Assembly (NCBI GenBank): GCA_038231395.1 | Contig: JBBRLL010000097.1 | Location: forward strand, 1 to 7,711 | Origin: Stagnihabitans sp038231395 | Lineage (GTDB): Bacteria; Pseudomonadota; Alphaproteobacteria; Rhodobacterales; Rhodobacteraceae | Length of the DNA stretch: 7,711 nt | Reading direction: 5' to 3' | Shown: piece after piece, positions 1 to 6,085 of the stretch | Position numbering within the stretch: position 1 is the first letter of the stretch | Layout of the letters: each line of letters opens with the position of its first letter | Made by a program: the position numbers and the translations under genes | The notes under the pieces: generated by a model | Told to the model about the DNA's origin: nothing | Database searches by the model: none | The model's input: the letters and a program-made list of their open reading frames with translations, nothing else

Positions 1-46
1 AAAATCCTTCTGGTGCGCGAAACGCGACAACCGTATCCTTCGTCAT
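1..46 (-). CDS. 5' end of a gene running off the window, possibly an IS256-type transposase
   Basis: An ATG on the minus strand at 46-44 opens a frame of 15 codons that reads MTKDTVVAFRAPEGF and then leaves the window. A purine-rich AAAAGGA lies 8 nt upstream, a usable ribosome binding site. The short N-terminus resembles the start of IS256/mutator-type transposases of alphaproteobacteria; this is recognition from memory on only 15 residues and is weak. If right, an IS sits here and its left end should lie roughly between 90 and 145, where the helicase-like reading in the neighbouring fragment fades out. The ATG also overlaps a TGA in another frame (ATGA), so an alternative is that this is the next gene of the operon that once contained the helicase. 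Confidence 0.35.
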   Translation of the reverse strand, partial: MTKDTVVAFRAPEGF

Positions 47-104
47 GTGGCATATCCTTTTCTCTGCGAGAACTGCGGCGCGTCAACAACGCCTTGATAT
101 GCCA

Positions 105-998
105 CCCAATCCCCTCGTCACCAACTTTCAGCGATAGCTCCATTTCCCGGATCTGCCGGTAAATGTCCTGCCGTTCGTCTGACAGGCTTTTGATCTGGAC
201 TCGATACTTGGCGAGCCACTGCGTCGCGAGCTTCTCTGCCTCGACCTCCAGCGACTCCTTCACTTGCGGCACCAGCCCAAGCGCCGCAACTGTGACGTGG
301 GCTTCAATCAGTGCCCCTTCTAGGTCGTCTGGATCGCCATCGGCTTTGGCAATGAAGTCGCTGTATGTCGTGGCCAGGTCCGGGCTGATGGCACGCCCGG
401 CCCTTCGGTAGGTATCTTCGATCACCGCATAGTCTGCGACTTCGAGGAAATCATCGAAAGTCATTTCCCCGGCCTTCATATCGGTCTTCAGGCTCTTGCC
501 CTCGACCGTCACCACCGCTTTGCGGGAGGCGGCGATCTCGTCCTTGAATCGGGCTCGCGTCCCATCAAGCACTTTGTGCATTTCAGCATGCGCCAGTTTT
601 CCCGCCTCGGGCAGCAGCCCGTCTGCGGCCAGTTCATGCGCCAGCGAGGTCAGACGCTTTACCGGGCGGGCCTGGCGCTTTGGCAACGGCTGGGATGGCA
701 GCGAGACAAGTTTTTCCCACACGGCTTCTGCGATGGGCGGATTGGGTTTCATCTCGGCCGGATTGATCAGAACACGACGGCCGGGAAGGTCGTCGCCTCC
801 GTCGCCGCCCGACATCAAGGCTTTGGCCACCTCGCTGACCGACTGCTCGTCGAAGAACGGCAGCAGGCAGTCGACGGCGTTCAGTCGGTCATTGCCCGGG
901 ATGCGGCGTGCGAGCGGTGTTCGCACCATCCGGCCAAGCAGCTGCGTGATGTGGGTCTTGCTCTCGCTGAGTGGTGCCGCCTCTCCATCACATAACAT
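105..998 (-). pseudogene. 3' fragment of an SF2 helicase / type III restriction-like helicase
   Basis: The minus-strand frame opens at ATG 998 directly after an in-frame TAA at 1007-1005. It stays open to the window edge (332 codons). Residues 19-26 read QLLGRMVR, which fits SF2 helicase motif VI (Q-x-x-G-R-x-x-R), followed by TPLARRIPGND and LNAVDCLLPFF. In DEAD/DEAH helicases of the restriction-Res type this stretch lies in the second RecA domain, so Walker A, DEAD/H and motifs III-V are all missing upstream. The remaining 270 or so residues are a plausible charged, helical C-terminal region. Convincing protein character ends near residue 286 (about position 141); beyond that the frame turns into an arginine-rich tail, suggesting an insertion or frameshift. 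It cannot be an active helicase. The parent gene was probably part of a restriction or other defence locus, but no partner gene survives here. Confidence 0.6.
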
Positions 999-1042
999 AT
1001 TGGCTTAACTGGGAAACTGGCACGAGTTTGCATCGGTGTGAC

Positions 1043-1068
1043 AGCACCCAGCCTCTAGATGGTGTGCT
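1043..1068 (-). terminator. Weak hairpin downstream of the last permease gene
   Basis: In the 89-bp gap between the permease stop and the helicase fragment, AGCACACCA (1068-1060, minus strand) can pair with TGGGTGCT (1050-1043) if one base bulges, leaving a 9-nt loop. No T-run follows, so intrinsic termination is doubtful. It is simply the best hairpin in the gap at the end of the transporter operon. The rest of the gap shows nothing recognisable. Confidence 0.2.
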
Positions 1069-1087
1069 CTGATAGTGACTTATATGC

Positions 1088-1897
1088 CTAAAATGATTGC
1101 GCGCGCAGGCGGAAGCGATTGGCCAGCACGACCAGCAGGATGCCCGGGATGAACACGACTGTTGCGATGGCGGGATAGAGGGGCGACGATCCGACGGTTA
1201 TTCCGCTGAAGATATAGGTGGGCAGGGTGCGGGTTGATCCGGCCAGACTGTAGGTGATGTAGAAATTCCCCCAGCTGAGCAGAAACGCGAAAAGTGCTGC
1301 CGAAAAGATGCCTGGCCACAGCAGCGGAAGGGTGATGTAGCGGTAAACCTGCCAAGTGCCGGCCCCGCAATCGCGCGCCGCACTTTCCAGCACGGGATCA
1401 AAGCTCATCACCTGAACCGCCACGATCACCGTGACAAAGGGGGCGATATAGACGACATGTCCGATGATGGCGGTGACGATGCCGGTGTTGAACCCAAACC
1501 AGCGCCCCAAGACCGAAAACCACAACAACAGCACGATCCCCAGCAGCAATTGTGGAAAGGCGAGGGGCGCGCCGATCAGGGCCTGAAACAGCGTCTTGCC
1601 GCTGAAACGGTAGCGCACCGCAACGATTGCGGCCACGCTGCCGATGGCCGTCGCAAAGACGGTCGCAACCAATGCGATCAGGGTAGAATTCCACAGCGCA
1701 TCAAGGGCCGGGGCGGAATTGAACAACTCGCCATACCAATTCAGCGAAAACCCGTCGAAGGGCAGCGTCAGATAGCGGCCTTCCTGAAAGGAAAAGGCAA
1801 TCAACGTGAAGATCGGCACGTAGAAAAAGATCAACACGCCTGCCATGGAACCGTAAAGCAGCACGTTGACAAGGGCGGCCTCGATCCGGTGGTTCAT
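1088..1897 (-). CDS. ABC transporter inner-membrane permease, PotC/PotI-like
   Basis: This 269-residue protein is the second permease of a polyamine-type (PotABCD/PotFGHI) importer in the inner membrane. About six hydrophobic segments are visible, near residues 11-36, 70-95, 105-131, 138-163, 195-215 and 241-260. The cytoplasmic EAA loop that contacts the ATPase spans residues 171-197, starting ESAARDCGAG and ending ITLPLLWPGI, with the conserved glycine and the LP pair. The stretch SWGNFYITY at 208-216, followed by RTLPTYIF, is typical of PotC-class permeases. Length fits the family. The ATG overlaps the TGA of the preceding permease gene as ATGA, with no strong Shine-Dalgarno, pointing to translational coupling. 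The stop is TAG. It is the last gene of the operon. The substrate is not determined by sequence; related permeases also import other small cationic or organic solutes. Confidence 0.93.
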   Translation of the reverse strand: MNHRIEAALVNVLLYGSMAGVLIFFYVPIFTLIAFSFQEGRYLTLPFDGFSLNWYGELFNSAPALDALWNSTLIALVATVFATAIGSVAAIVAVRYRFSGKTLFQALIGAPLAFPQLLLGIVLLLWFSVLGRWFGFNTGIVTAIIGHVVYIAPFVTVIVAVQVMSFDPVLESAARDCGAGTWQVYRYITLPLLWPGIFSAALFAFLLSWGNFYITYSLAGSTRTLPTYIFSGITVGSSPLYPAIATVVFIPGILLVVLANRFRLRAQSF

Positions 1898-2760
1898 AGC
1901 CCGGCCCGCCGCATGCCAGCGACGCGTGAGACCAGCAGGACCACGAACACCGCAACGACCATCAAGATCAACGTCAGGGCCGCGCCCAGCGGCCAGTTCA
2001 CCCGCGTCTCGAACGTCTGGCGGATCAGCTCTGCCGACATGGGGGATTTGCCGCCGCCCAGCACCTTGGGCTCAAGAAACACGCCGACGCCCAAGAGGAA
2101 GATCAGCACGGACCCCGCCCAGATCCCCGGTTTGCACAAGGGCACTGTCACTTCCCAATGCGCCCGGAATTTGCCGGCACCCGCGTCCTGGGCCGCGAGG
2201 ATCAATGAGCGGTCAATGCTGTTGATCGACAGGTAGATCGTAAAGATCGCAAAGGCCAACAGGTTATAGACCATGCCCAAAAGCGTTGCCCAATCGGTGA
2301 ACAGGAATGACACCATCTCGGGCCGAAAGCCCACATAGGACAGGATGAAGTTGGCCGCACCCTTCTTGTCCAAAAACAGCACCCAGCCGAAGGTCTTCAG
2401 CGTGGCGTCGGTGATGAAGGCGAAGGTGATCAATATCTGGATCTCGCTGCCAAAGCGCTTGAAGCGGGTTGCCAGACCATAGGCGATGGGAAAGGCCAAG
2501 ACGATGCAGATCACCACGCAGGCCGATGCCATCACAAGGGTGTGGAGCAGGATCGTCCAGTAATAGGATTTGCTGAAAATGTCGGTCCAGGTCGCCAGAT
2601 CCCAGGTCCAGCGCAATTGGAAATCCTTGGTGCGCTGGAAGGTCAGGACGACGGTCATCAGCAAGGGCGCCAGAAAACACGTCGTTTGCAGCACGACGCT
2701 GGGCAGCGCCTTGATCAGCAGTTCGGGGTCGCGCCAGCTTCTGGGGATTTCGGCTTCCAC
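1894..2760 (-). CDS. ABC transporter inner-membrane permease, PotB/PotH-like
   Basis: This 288-residue protein is the first permease of the importer and forms the membrane channel with the PotC-like partner. It has about six hydrophobic segments, near residues 18-40, 68-95, 106-130, 155-178, 213-229 and 258-278. The EAA loop is at 188-213, from LAAQDAGAGKFRAHW to VTVPLCKPGI; the leading glutamate of the classical motif is leucine here, as in many PotB-class proteins. A periplasmic segment with EPKVLGGGKSP follows at 230-240, a family-typical position (PotB proteins often read PxxLGG here). The start is GTG at 2760-2758, immediately after the TGA of the ATPase gene with no gap, and a GGAGG inside the end of the ATPase gene lies 8 nt upstream, which supports this start. 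It overlaps the next permease by 4 nt, so the pair is probably made in step. Confidence 0.93.
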   Translation of the reverse strand: MEAEIPRSWRDPELLIKALPSVVLQTTCFLAPLLMTVVLTFQRTKDFQLRWTWDLATWTDIFSKSYYWTILLHTLVMASACVVICIVLAFPIAYGLATRFKRFGSEIQILITFAFITDATLKTFGWVLFLDKKGAANFILSYVGFRPEMVSFLFTDWATLLGMVYNLLAFAIFTIYLSINSIDRSLILAAQDAGAGKFRAHWEVTVPLCKPGIWAGSVLIFLLGVGVFLEPKVLGGGKSPMSAELIRQTFETRVNWPLGAALTLILMVVAVFVVLLVSRVAGMRRAGL

Positions 2761-3864
2761 TCAGACGGCCTCCGGCATCAGAACCCAGATATCCTTCTTT
2801 TGCCAGCCGAGGCGCACGGGTTCGTCAAGCTGCATGGGAAGGGCCGAGGTGCCCTGAATTTCAATGGCGAGGTCAAAGCCTTGGGTGCTGCGCGCCCGGT
2901 ATTGCACGGTGCCGCCTTTGGTAAACACCTCTGTTATCACGGCGGACAGGGCGAAATCGGGGGTCTCGTCGGCGTGGTAGCGGCGGATCAGTTCGGGGCG
3001 CACCATCATCAGGGCCGGGCCGGGGGCCACATCAGCGGCCACCATGGCGGGGGGGATGTGCGGGTCGGTGGCGGTGAAATGCGGGCTTTCCCACGAAACC
3101 CCGCCCGCATCGCGCGCGGTGACGGTAACCGGGAACAGATTGGTGTCCCCGATAAAGCCCGCGACAAAGGGATCGGCGGGACGGTAGTAGATATCGGCCG
3201 GTTCGCCCAGTTGCAGGATGCGCCCCGCGCGCATCACGCAGATGCGGTCTGCCAGCATCATCGCCTCTTCCAGATCATGGGTCACATGCACGAACGTGAC
3301 CCCGACGGACCGGTGCAGACGCTTCAATTCGGCCTGCAGGACCTTCTTGAGCTTGACGTCCAGTGCCGACAAAGGCTCGTCCAGAAGCAACAGCTTGGGC
3401 GCCGAGATCATTGAACGGGCGAGTGCGACGCGTTGCTGTTCGCCGCCCGACAAGGCCTTGGGAAAGCGGGTCAGATATTCCGGCTTCAACTCCATCAGGC
3501 GGATCATCTCGTCCACCCGCGCGGCCATCTCTGCCACGGGAACCTTGCGCAGCTTCAACGGAAAGCTGATGTTTTCTGCCACGGTCATATGGGGAAACAG
3601 CGCCAGTTTCTGAAACACCATCGAGGTCGGGCGCAAGGCCGCAGGCACCCCGGCCATGTCCAGACCTTCGATGTGGATGGCGCCAGAGGTCACATCTTCA
3701 AACCCGGCGATCTGCTTGAGAAGCGTGGTCTTGCCGCACCCAGAAGGCCCGACAAGGGCGATGAACTCCCCCTGATTGACCGCCAGCGAAACCCCTTTGA
3801 GGGCAGCGAAATTGCCGTAAGTCTTGTGCACGTCGGCGATGTCGAGGATGGATGCCTGCGCCAT
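2761..3864 (-). CDS. ABC transporter ATP-binding protein, PotA-like
   Basis: This 367-residue ATPase powers the importer at the cytoplasmic face. In order it shows Walker A GPSGCGKTT (39-47), Q-loop glutamine in MVFQKLALF (Gln85), ABC signature LSGGEQQR (138-145), Walker B LLLLDEPLSALD (158-169) and the H-loop histidine in HVTHD (His196). All catalytic residues are present. The C-terminal 125 or so residues match the position and length of the TOBE regulatory domain of PotA/MalK-type ATPases. The chosen ATG at 3864 gives MAQASILDIADVHKTYG, the usual distance from start to Walker A. The frame is open further upstream, but a start at 4023 would put 53 unconserved residues over the end of the binding-protein gene. 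No strong Shine-Dalgarno is seen before 3864, and a stem-loop lies just upstream, so translation may be tuned down relative to the binding protein. The TGA abuts the next gene directly. Confidence 0.93.
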   Translation of the reverse strand: MAQASILDIADVHKTYGNFAALKGVSLAVNQGEFIALVGPSGCGKTTLLKQIAGFEDVTSGAIHIEGLDMAGVPAALRPTSMVFQKLALFPHMTVAENISFPLKLRKVPVAEMAARVDEMIRLMELKPEYLTRFPKALSGGEQQRVALARSMISAPKLLLLDEPLSALDVKLKKVLQAELKRLHRSVGVTFVHVTHDLEEAMMLADRICVMRAGRILQLGEPADIYYRPADPFVAGFIGDTNLFPVTVTARDAGGVSWESPHFTATDPHIPPAMVAADVAPGPALMMVRPELIRRYHADETPDFALSAVITEVFTKGGTVQYRARSTQGFDLAIEIQGTSALPMQLDEPVRLGWQKKDIWVLMPEAV

Positions 3865-3887
3865 AGGATCGGGATAACCTGCAATGA

Positions 3888-3921
3888 TTTGGCCGAAGCC
3901 GGTTAAGGGGCTTCGGCCAAA
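3888..3921 (-). promoter_or_regulatory. Intercistronic stem-loop between binding-protein and ATPase genes
   Basis: A perfect 13-bp inverted repeat (3888-3900 TTTGGCCGAAGCC with 3909-3921) with an 8-nt loop fills most of the 62-bp gap after the binding-protein stop. In the transcript sense the stem is followed by ATCATTG, not by a U-run, so full intrinsic termination is unlikely. Similar hairpins behind binding-protein genes are known to stabilise the upstream mRNA or attenuate downstream reading, giving more periplasmic protein than membrane parts. That role here is inference; the stem itself is seen directly. Confidence 0.7.
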
Positions 3922-3926
3922 AGGTT

Positions 3927-5111
3927 TCAGTTGGCGGCGGCGAGCTCTTCCTGCCAGATCCCCAGCATGTCGTCGATGTTGGGGGCGACGCGGTGCATCT
4001 GGGAATTGTCGTAGGCGTGCCACATGTAGTCGGTCTGCAGGATGTCACGCTCGTCGGCCGTATAGAGCGTCTCGACAGCCTTGTTGGTCACGACATTGGA
4101 GGTCGAATCCAACAGCGACAGGATATAACCGGACTCCTTTGACAGCACTTGCTTGAGCAGTTTTTGCGCAAGTTCGGGCTGATCGGTCTCTTTCAGGATC
4201 GCGGTTGCTTCGACCCAGACGATGCCCTGCTTAAGGCCGTTCTTGGGTTCTGGCACCACGGACATGATGTTCCTGTGGCCGTGCTTGCGCATGGCCGAGG
4301 TAATGTAGGACCCCCCCCCGATGCAACCCATCAAGGACCCGTCCAGCAAGCCCTTTTGCGCCTGGGTCATGTCGCCCACCAGGGTGCGGGTGTTCTTGAA
4401 CATGGCGCGCAGAACCTTGCGCACTTCGTCCAGCGCTGCCTGATCCAGTTCAGTGTAGGGGTCGATGCCGGCATATAGCGCCATCGGCAATATGGGCCAA
4501 TCGCCCCAGTCCATCACGCAGATCTTGTCTTTGTTGGCCGGGTCAAACACCGGGTCATACGACTTCCACACTTCGGGTTTGGTCACGTCGGTGTTGACGC
4601 AGGCACCGACCCAACCCCAGCGGGTGGCGACGCCGATCGTCTTGCCGTCGTTCAGCAGGGGCGCGAAGGGCGGTTTGAACTGGTCGTAAAAGGACTCGTA
4701 GACATCGGTGTAGTTGTTCGGATCCAGATCCATCGCCAGACCGGCAGGACCCATGCGCGTGATCCACGGCATGTCGCTGGAGATCAGGTCCACCTCACGC
4801 GAGGCGCCCGCCTGCAGCTTGGCAAAGCCGCCGGGGCTGTCGACGATCAGGTCGAACGCCACGTCCACATCATTGGCCGTCTGGAACGGACCGATGATGC
4901 GCGGGTCGTTGTAGCCTTCCCAGCACATATAGGTCATCTGGGCGGCCGCAGCCTGCGCCTGACGCGTCGACATGCCCAGCATGGCGACACCCGCCGCACC
5001 TGCCATGCCCTTCATCAGACGACGCCGGGCCATGCCCGCCTCGTCCAATCCCATATCCCTGATCTGCTTTTGGTAATATTGGGGCAGATCGCTATACCAA
5101 GTCTTTGTCAT
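3927..5111 (-). CDS. Periplasmic substrate-binding protein, PotD/PotF-like, with Tat-like signal
   Basis: This 394-residue protein captures the solute for the importer. After an unusual 27-residue hydrophilic leader comes MARRRLMKG (27-35), a hydrophobic run (about 36-48) and QAQAAAAQ, giving a twin-arginine-type signal with likely cleavage near residues 53-55. The mature part starts MTYMCWEGYNDP, comparable to the first ligand-wall strand of PotD/PotF, where an aromatic residue and a tyrosine line the polyamine site. Aromatic-rich segments typical of solute-binding clefts follow (RWGWVGACVNTD, MDWGDWPILPMAL). Length is slightly above the usual 350-370 because of the leader. The start is supported by GGAGGA 5 nt upstream. 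An internal ATG at 5033, also with a GAGG upstream, would give a shorter conventional Tat peptide and cannot be excluded. A run of nine G lies in the coding frame at the three glycines of CIGGGSY. Spermidine/putrescine specificity is not proven. Confidence 0.92.
   Translation of the reverse strand: MTKTWYSDLPQYYQKQIRDMGLDEAGMARRRLMKGMAGAAGVAMLGMSTRQAQAAAAQMTYMCWEGYNDPRIIGPFQTANDVDVAFDLIVDSPGGFAKLQAGASREVDLISSDMPWITRMGPAGLAMDLDPNNYTDVYESFYDQFKPPFAPLLNDGKTIGVATRWGWVGACVNTDVTKPEVWKSYDPVFDPANKDKICVMDWGDWPILPMALYAGIDPYTELDQAALDEVRKVLRAMFKNTRTLVGDMTQAQKGLLDGSLMGCIGGGSYITSAMRKHGHRNIMSVVPEPKNGLKQGIVWVEATAILKETDQPELAQKLLKQVLSKESGYILSLLDSTSNVVTNKAVETLYTADERDILQTDYMWHAYDNSQMHRVAPNIDDMLGIWQEELAAAN
4311..4319 (-). 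repeat. Homopolymer of nine G in the binding-protein coding sequence
   Basis: Nine C on the plus strand read as GGG GGG GGG in the gene and encode three glycines. At this length the frame is intact on both sides. Any change not divisible by three would truncate the binding protein at about two thirds of its length. Confidence 0.95.
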
Positions 5112-5116
5112 GGGTG

Positions 5117-5122
5117 TCCTCC
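5117..5122 (-). promoter_or_regulatory. Strong Shine-Dalgarno of the binding-protein gene
   Basis: GGAGGA lies 5 nt before the ATG at 5111 and just after the TAG stop of the regulator gene (5130-5128). It decides the start at 5111 over the upstream in-frame ATG at 5147, which lies inside the regulator coding sequence. It is the strongest ribosome binding site in the operon, in keeping with high demand for the periplasmic protein. Confidence 0.75.
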
Positions 5123-5127
5123 GGTCG

Positions 5128-6000
5128 CTAACGCTGCGAGCCAACATCGCCGATCTTCTCCGGACCAGCCATATCCCTCTGGGGATAGGACTCGGCCGGG
5201 GTGGGGGGAATGTTGAAGCCCATGAAGACCGAAAAAAGCTCGGCCTGGGTTGAAATCTGCATCTTGCGGTAGATGTTCTTGCGGTGAATCTTGACCGTGC
5301 CGGGCGCTATATCAAGGTGCAGGGCGATGGATTGTGTGGAATGGCCCTGCAGGATCATGGTCACGATTTCCGTCTCGCGGACCGACAGCGCCCGACAGGC
5401 GCCGGGATAGGCCGCGAGCCCAGCGGGCAGCGCATGGGACGGGTCTTTCAGCGGGCGCAGGTTGGACCAATGGCCGACGCACAGCGCGGCCACGGCTGGC
5501 TGGATGGCGGCCAAAATCTCAAGCTCGGCGCGCAGCATCAGCGGCGACGTGGTCCAGCGCGAGAATGAAGCAACCCCGGTCAGCCCGTCGCCCAGATCGA
5601 ACAACATGCCGATTTCCTCGCCGATGCCGGTCCTGCCATAGTGGTTGCGGAAATACTCGCTGTAGAGGAACCGGTCAGGGGCCACGCTGTGCAGCCGAAA
5701 GCAGCCGGTGTGCTTGCCCTCGTTGACCAGCCGGAAGAAGGGGTCAAGCATGAAGGGCCCGTCGACATAATCCCGGGCGATGACGCGGTGGCGATCAGGG
5801 TCCAGCGTGTCGCCCAGCACCAAAGGCGTGGCCGTGCCGCGATAGGCAAAGACCATGGTGAAGTCCACATCGACCAGTCGGCTGACCGCCTTTTGCAGCA
5901 CCGCAATGAAGCTGGATGTGCCACGGGCCGCGGAAATCTCGGCGATGCCCCGGCTAAGCTGTTCGACCAGCATGAGGTTGTTTGTTCGGCGCGCGGCCAT
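5128..6000 (-). CDS. LuxR-type transcriptional regulator with an N-terminal sensor-like domain
   Basis: This 290-residue protein has a clear LuxR/GerE helix-turn-helix at residues 204-261: LSVRETEIVTMILQGHSTQSIA, then LDIAPGTVKIHRKNIYRKM with the recognition helix, then the closing helix around QAELFSVF. The first 180 or so residues look like a soluble GAF/PAS-like or autoinducer-domain-like sensor, with DYVDGPFMLDPFF (78-89) reminiscent of the DP motif seen in LuxR-family N-terminal domains. No receiver aspartate domain and no membrane segment are visible. It therefore probably responds to a small ligand in the cytoplasm, perhaps the transported solute or its product; this is inference. It is the first gene of the transporter operon, 16 nt before the binding-protein gene, and is divergent from the dehydrogenase across an 85-bp gap with a palindrome, the usual arrangement for a local regulator. 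The ATG at 6000 gives a normal N-terminus; only a weak AAGG precedes it. Confidence 0.88.
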   Translation of the reverse strand: MAARRTNNLMLVEQLSRGIAEISAARGTSSFIAVLQKAVSRLVDVDFTMVFAYRGTATPLVLGDTLDPDRHRVIARDYVDGPFMLDPFFRLVNEGKHTGCFRLHSVAPDRFLYSEYFRNHYGRTGIGEEIGMLFDLGDGLTGVASFSRWTTSPLMLRAELEILAAIQPAVAALCVGHWSNLRPLKDPSHALPAGLAAYPGACRALSVRETEIVTMILQGHSTQSIALHLDIAPGTVKIHRKNIYRKMQISTQAELFSVFMGFNIPPTPAESYPQRDMAGPEKIGDVGSQR

Positions 6001-6017
6001 GATGTGCCCTTATCGCT

Positions 6018-6033
6018 TTGGAGATATCGCCAA
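6018..6033. promoter_or_regulatory. Palindromic operator candidate in the divergent promoter region
   Basis: TTGGAGATATCGCCAA is a 16-bp palindrome with a single mismatched base pair (positions 5 and 12). It starts 18 bp from the regulator ATG and ends 52 bp before the dehydrogenase ATG. LuxR-type dimers bind dyads of this size, so it is the best operator candidate for the adjacent regulator. Binding is inferred from location and symmetry only. Confidence 0.5.
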
Positions 6034-6040
6034 CCCCGAA

Positions 6041-6069
6041 TTGACGCCCTATCCATACCACAGATCAAG
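6041..6069 (+). promoter_or_regulatory. Tentative promoter of the dehydrogenase gene
   Basis: TTGACG at 6041-6046 is a good -35 for alphaproteobacterial housekeeping sigma factors. At a 16-17 bp distance only a poor -10 (GATCAA / ATCAAG, 6063-6069) is present. A weak -10 is what one expects of a promoter that needs an activator, and the palindrome lies just upstream of the -35. No convincing promoter was found in the opposite direction. Confidence 0.22.
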
Positions 6070-6085
6070 CCATGAAAGCATTGAA

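Noticed and set aside
496..1008. Two overlapping plus-strand frames (496-1008 and 576-995)
   Set aside because: Serine/alanine/arginine-rich shadows of the helicase fragment, which carries motif VI on the minus strand.
1457..2236. A 259-codon plus-strand frame across the two permease genes
   Set aside because: Low-complexity Gln/Lys/Arg-rich translation, antisense to clear permeases with EAA loops; no support as a gene.
2542..3414. A 290-codon plus-strand frame across the ATPase/permease joint
   Set aside because: It is antisense to two genes with complete motifs and has the His/Gln/Arg-rich composition of a shadow frame.
3865..4023. Upstream extension of the ATPase gene
   Set aside because: The added residues are antisense-like, overlap the binding-protein gene and span the stem-loop; the ATPase family starts just before the xxxVxKxYG segment.
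5855..6085. Upstream extension of the dehydrogenase
   Set aside because: It adds 77 unconserved residues and overlaps the regulator gene by about 145 nt; the family normally starts at about MKAAVL.
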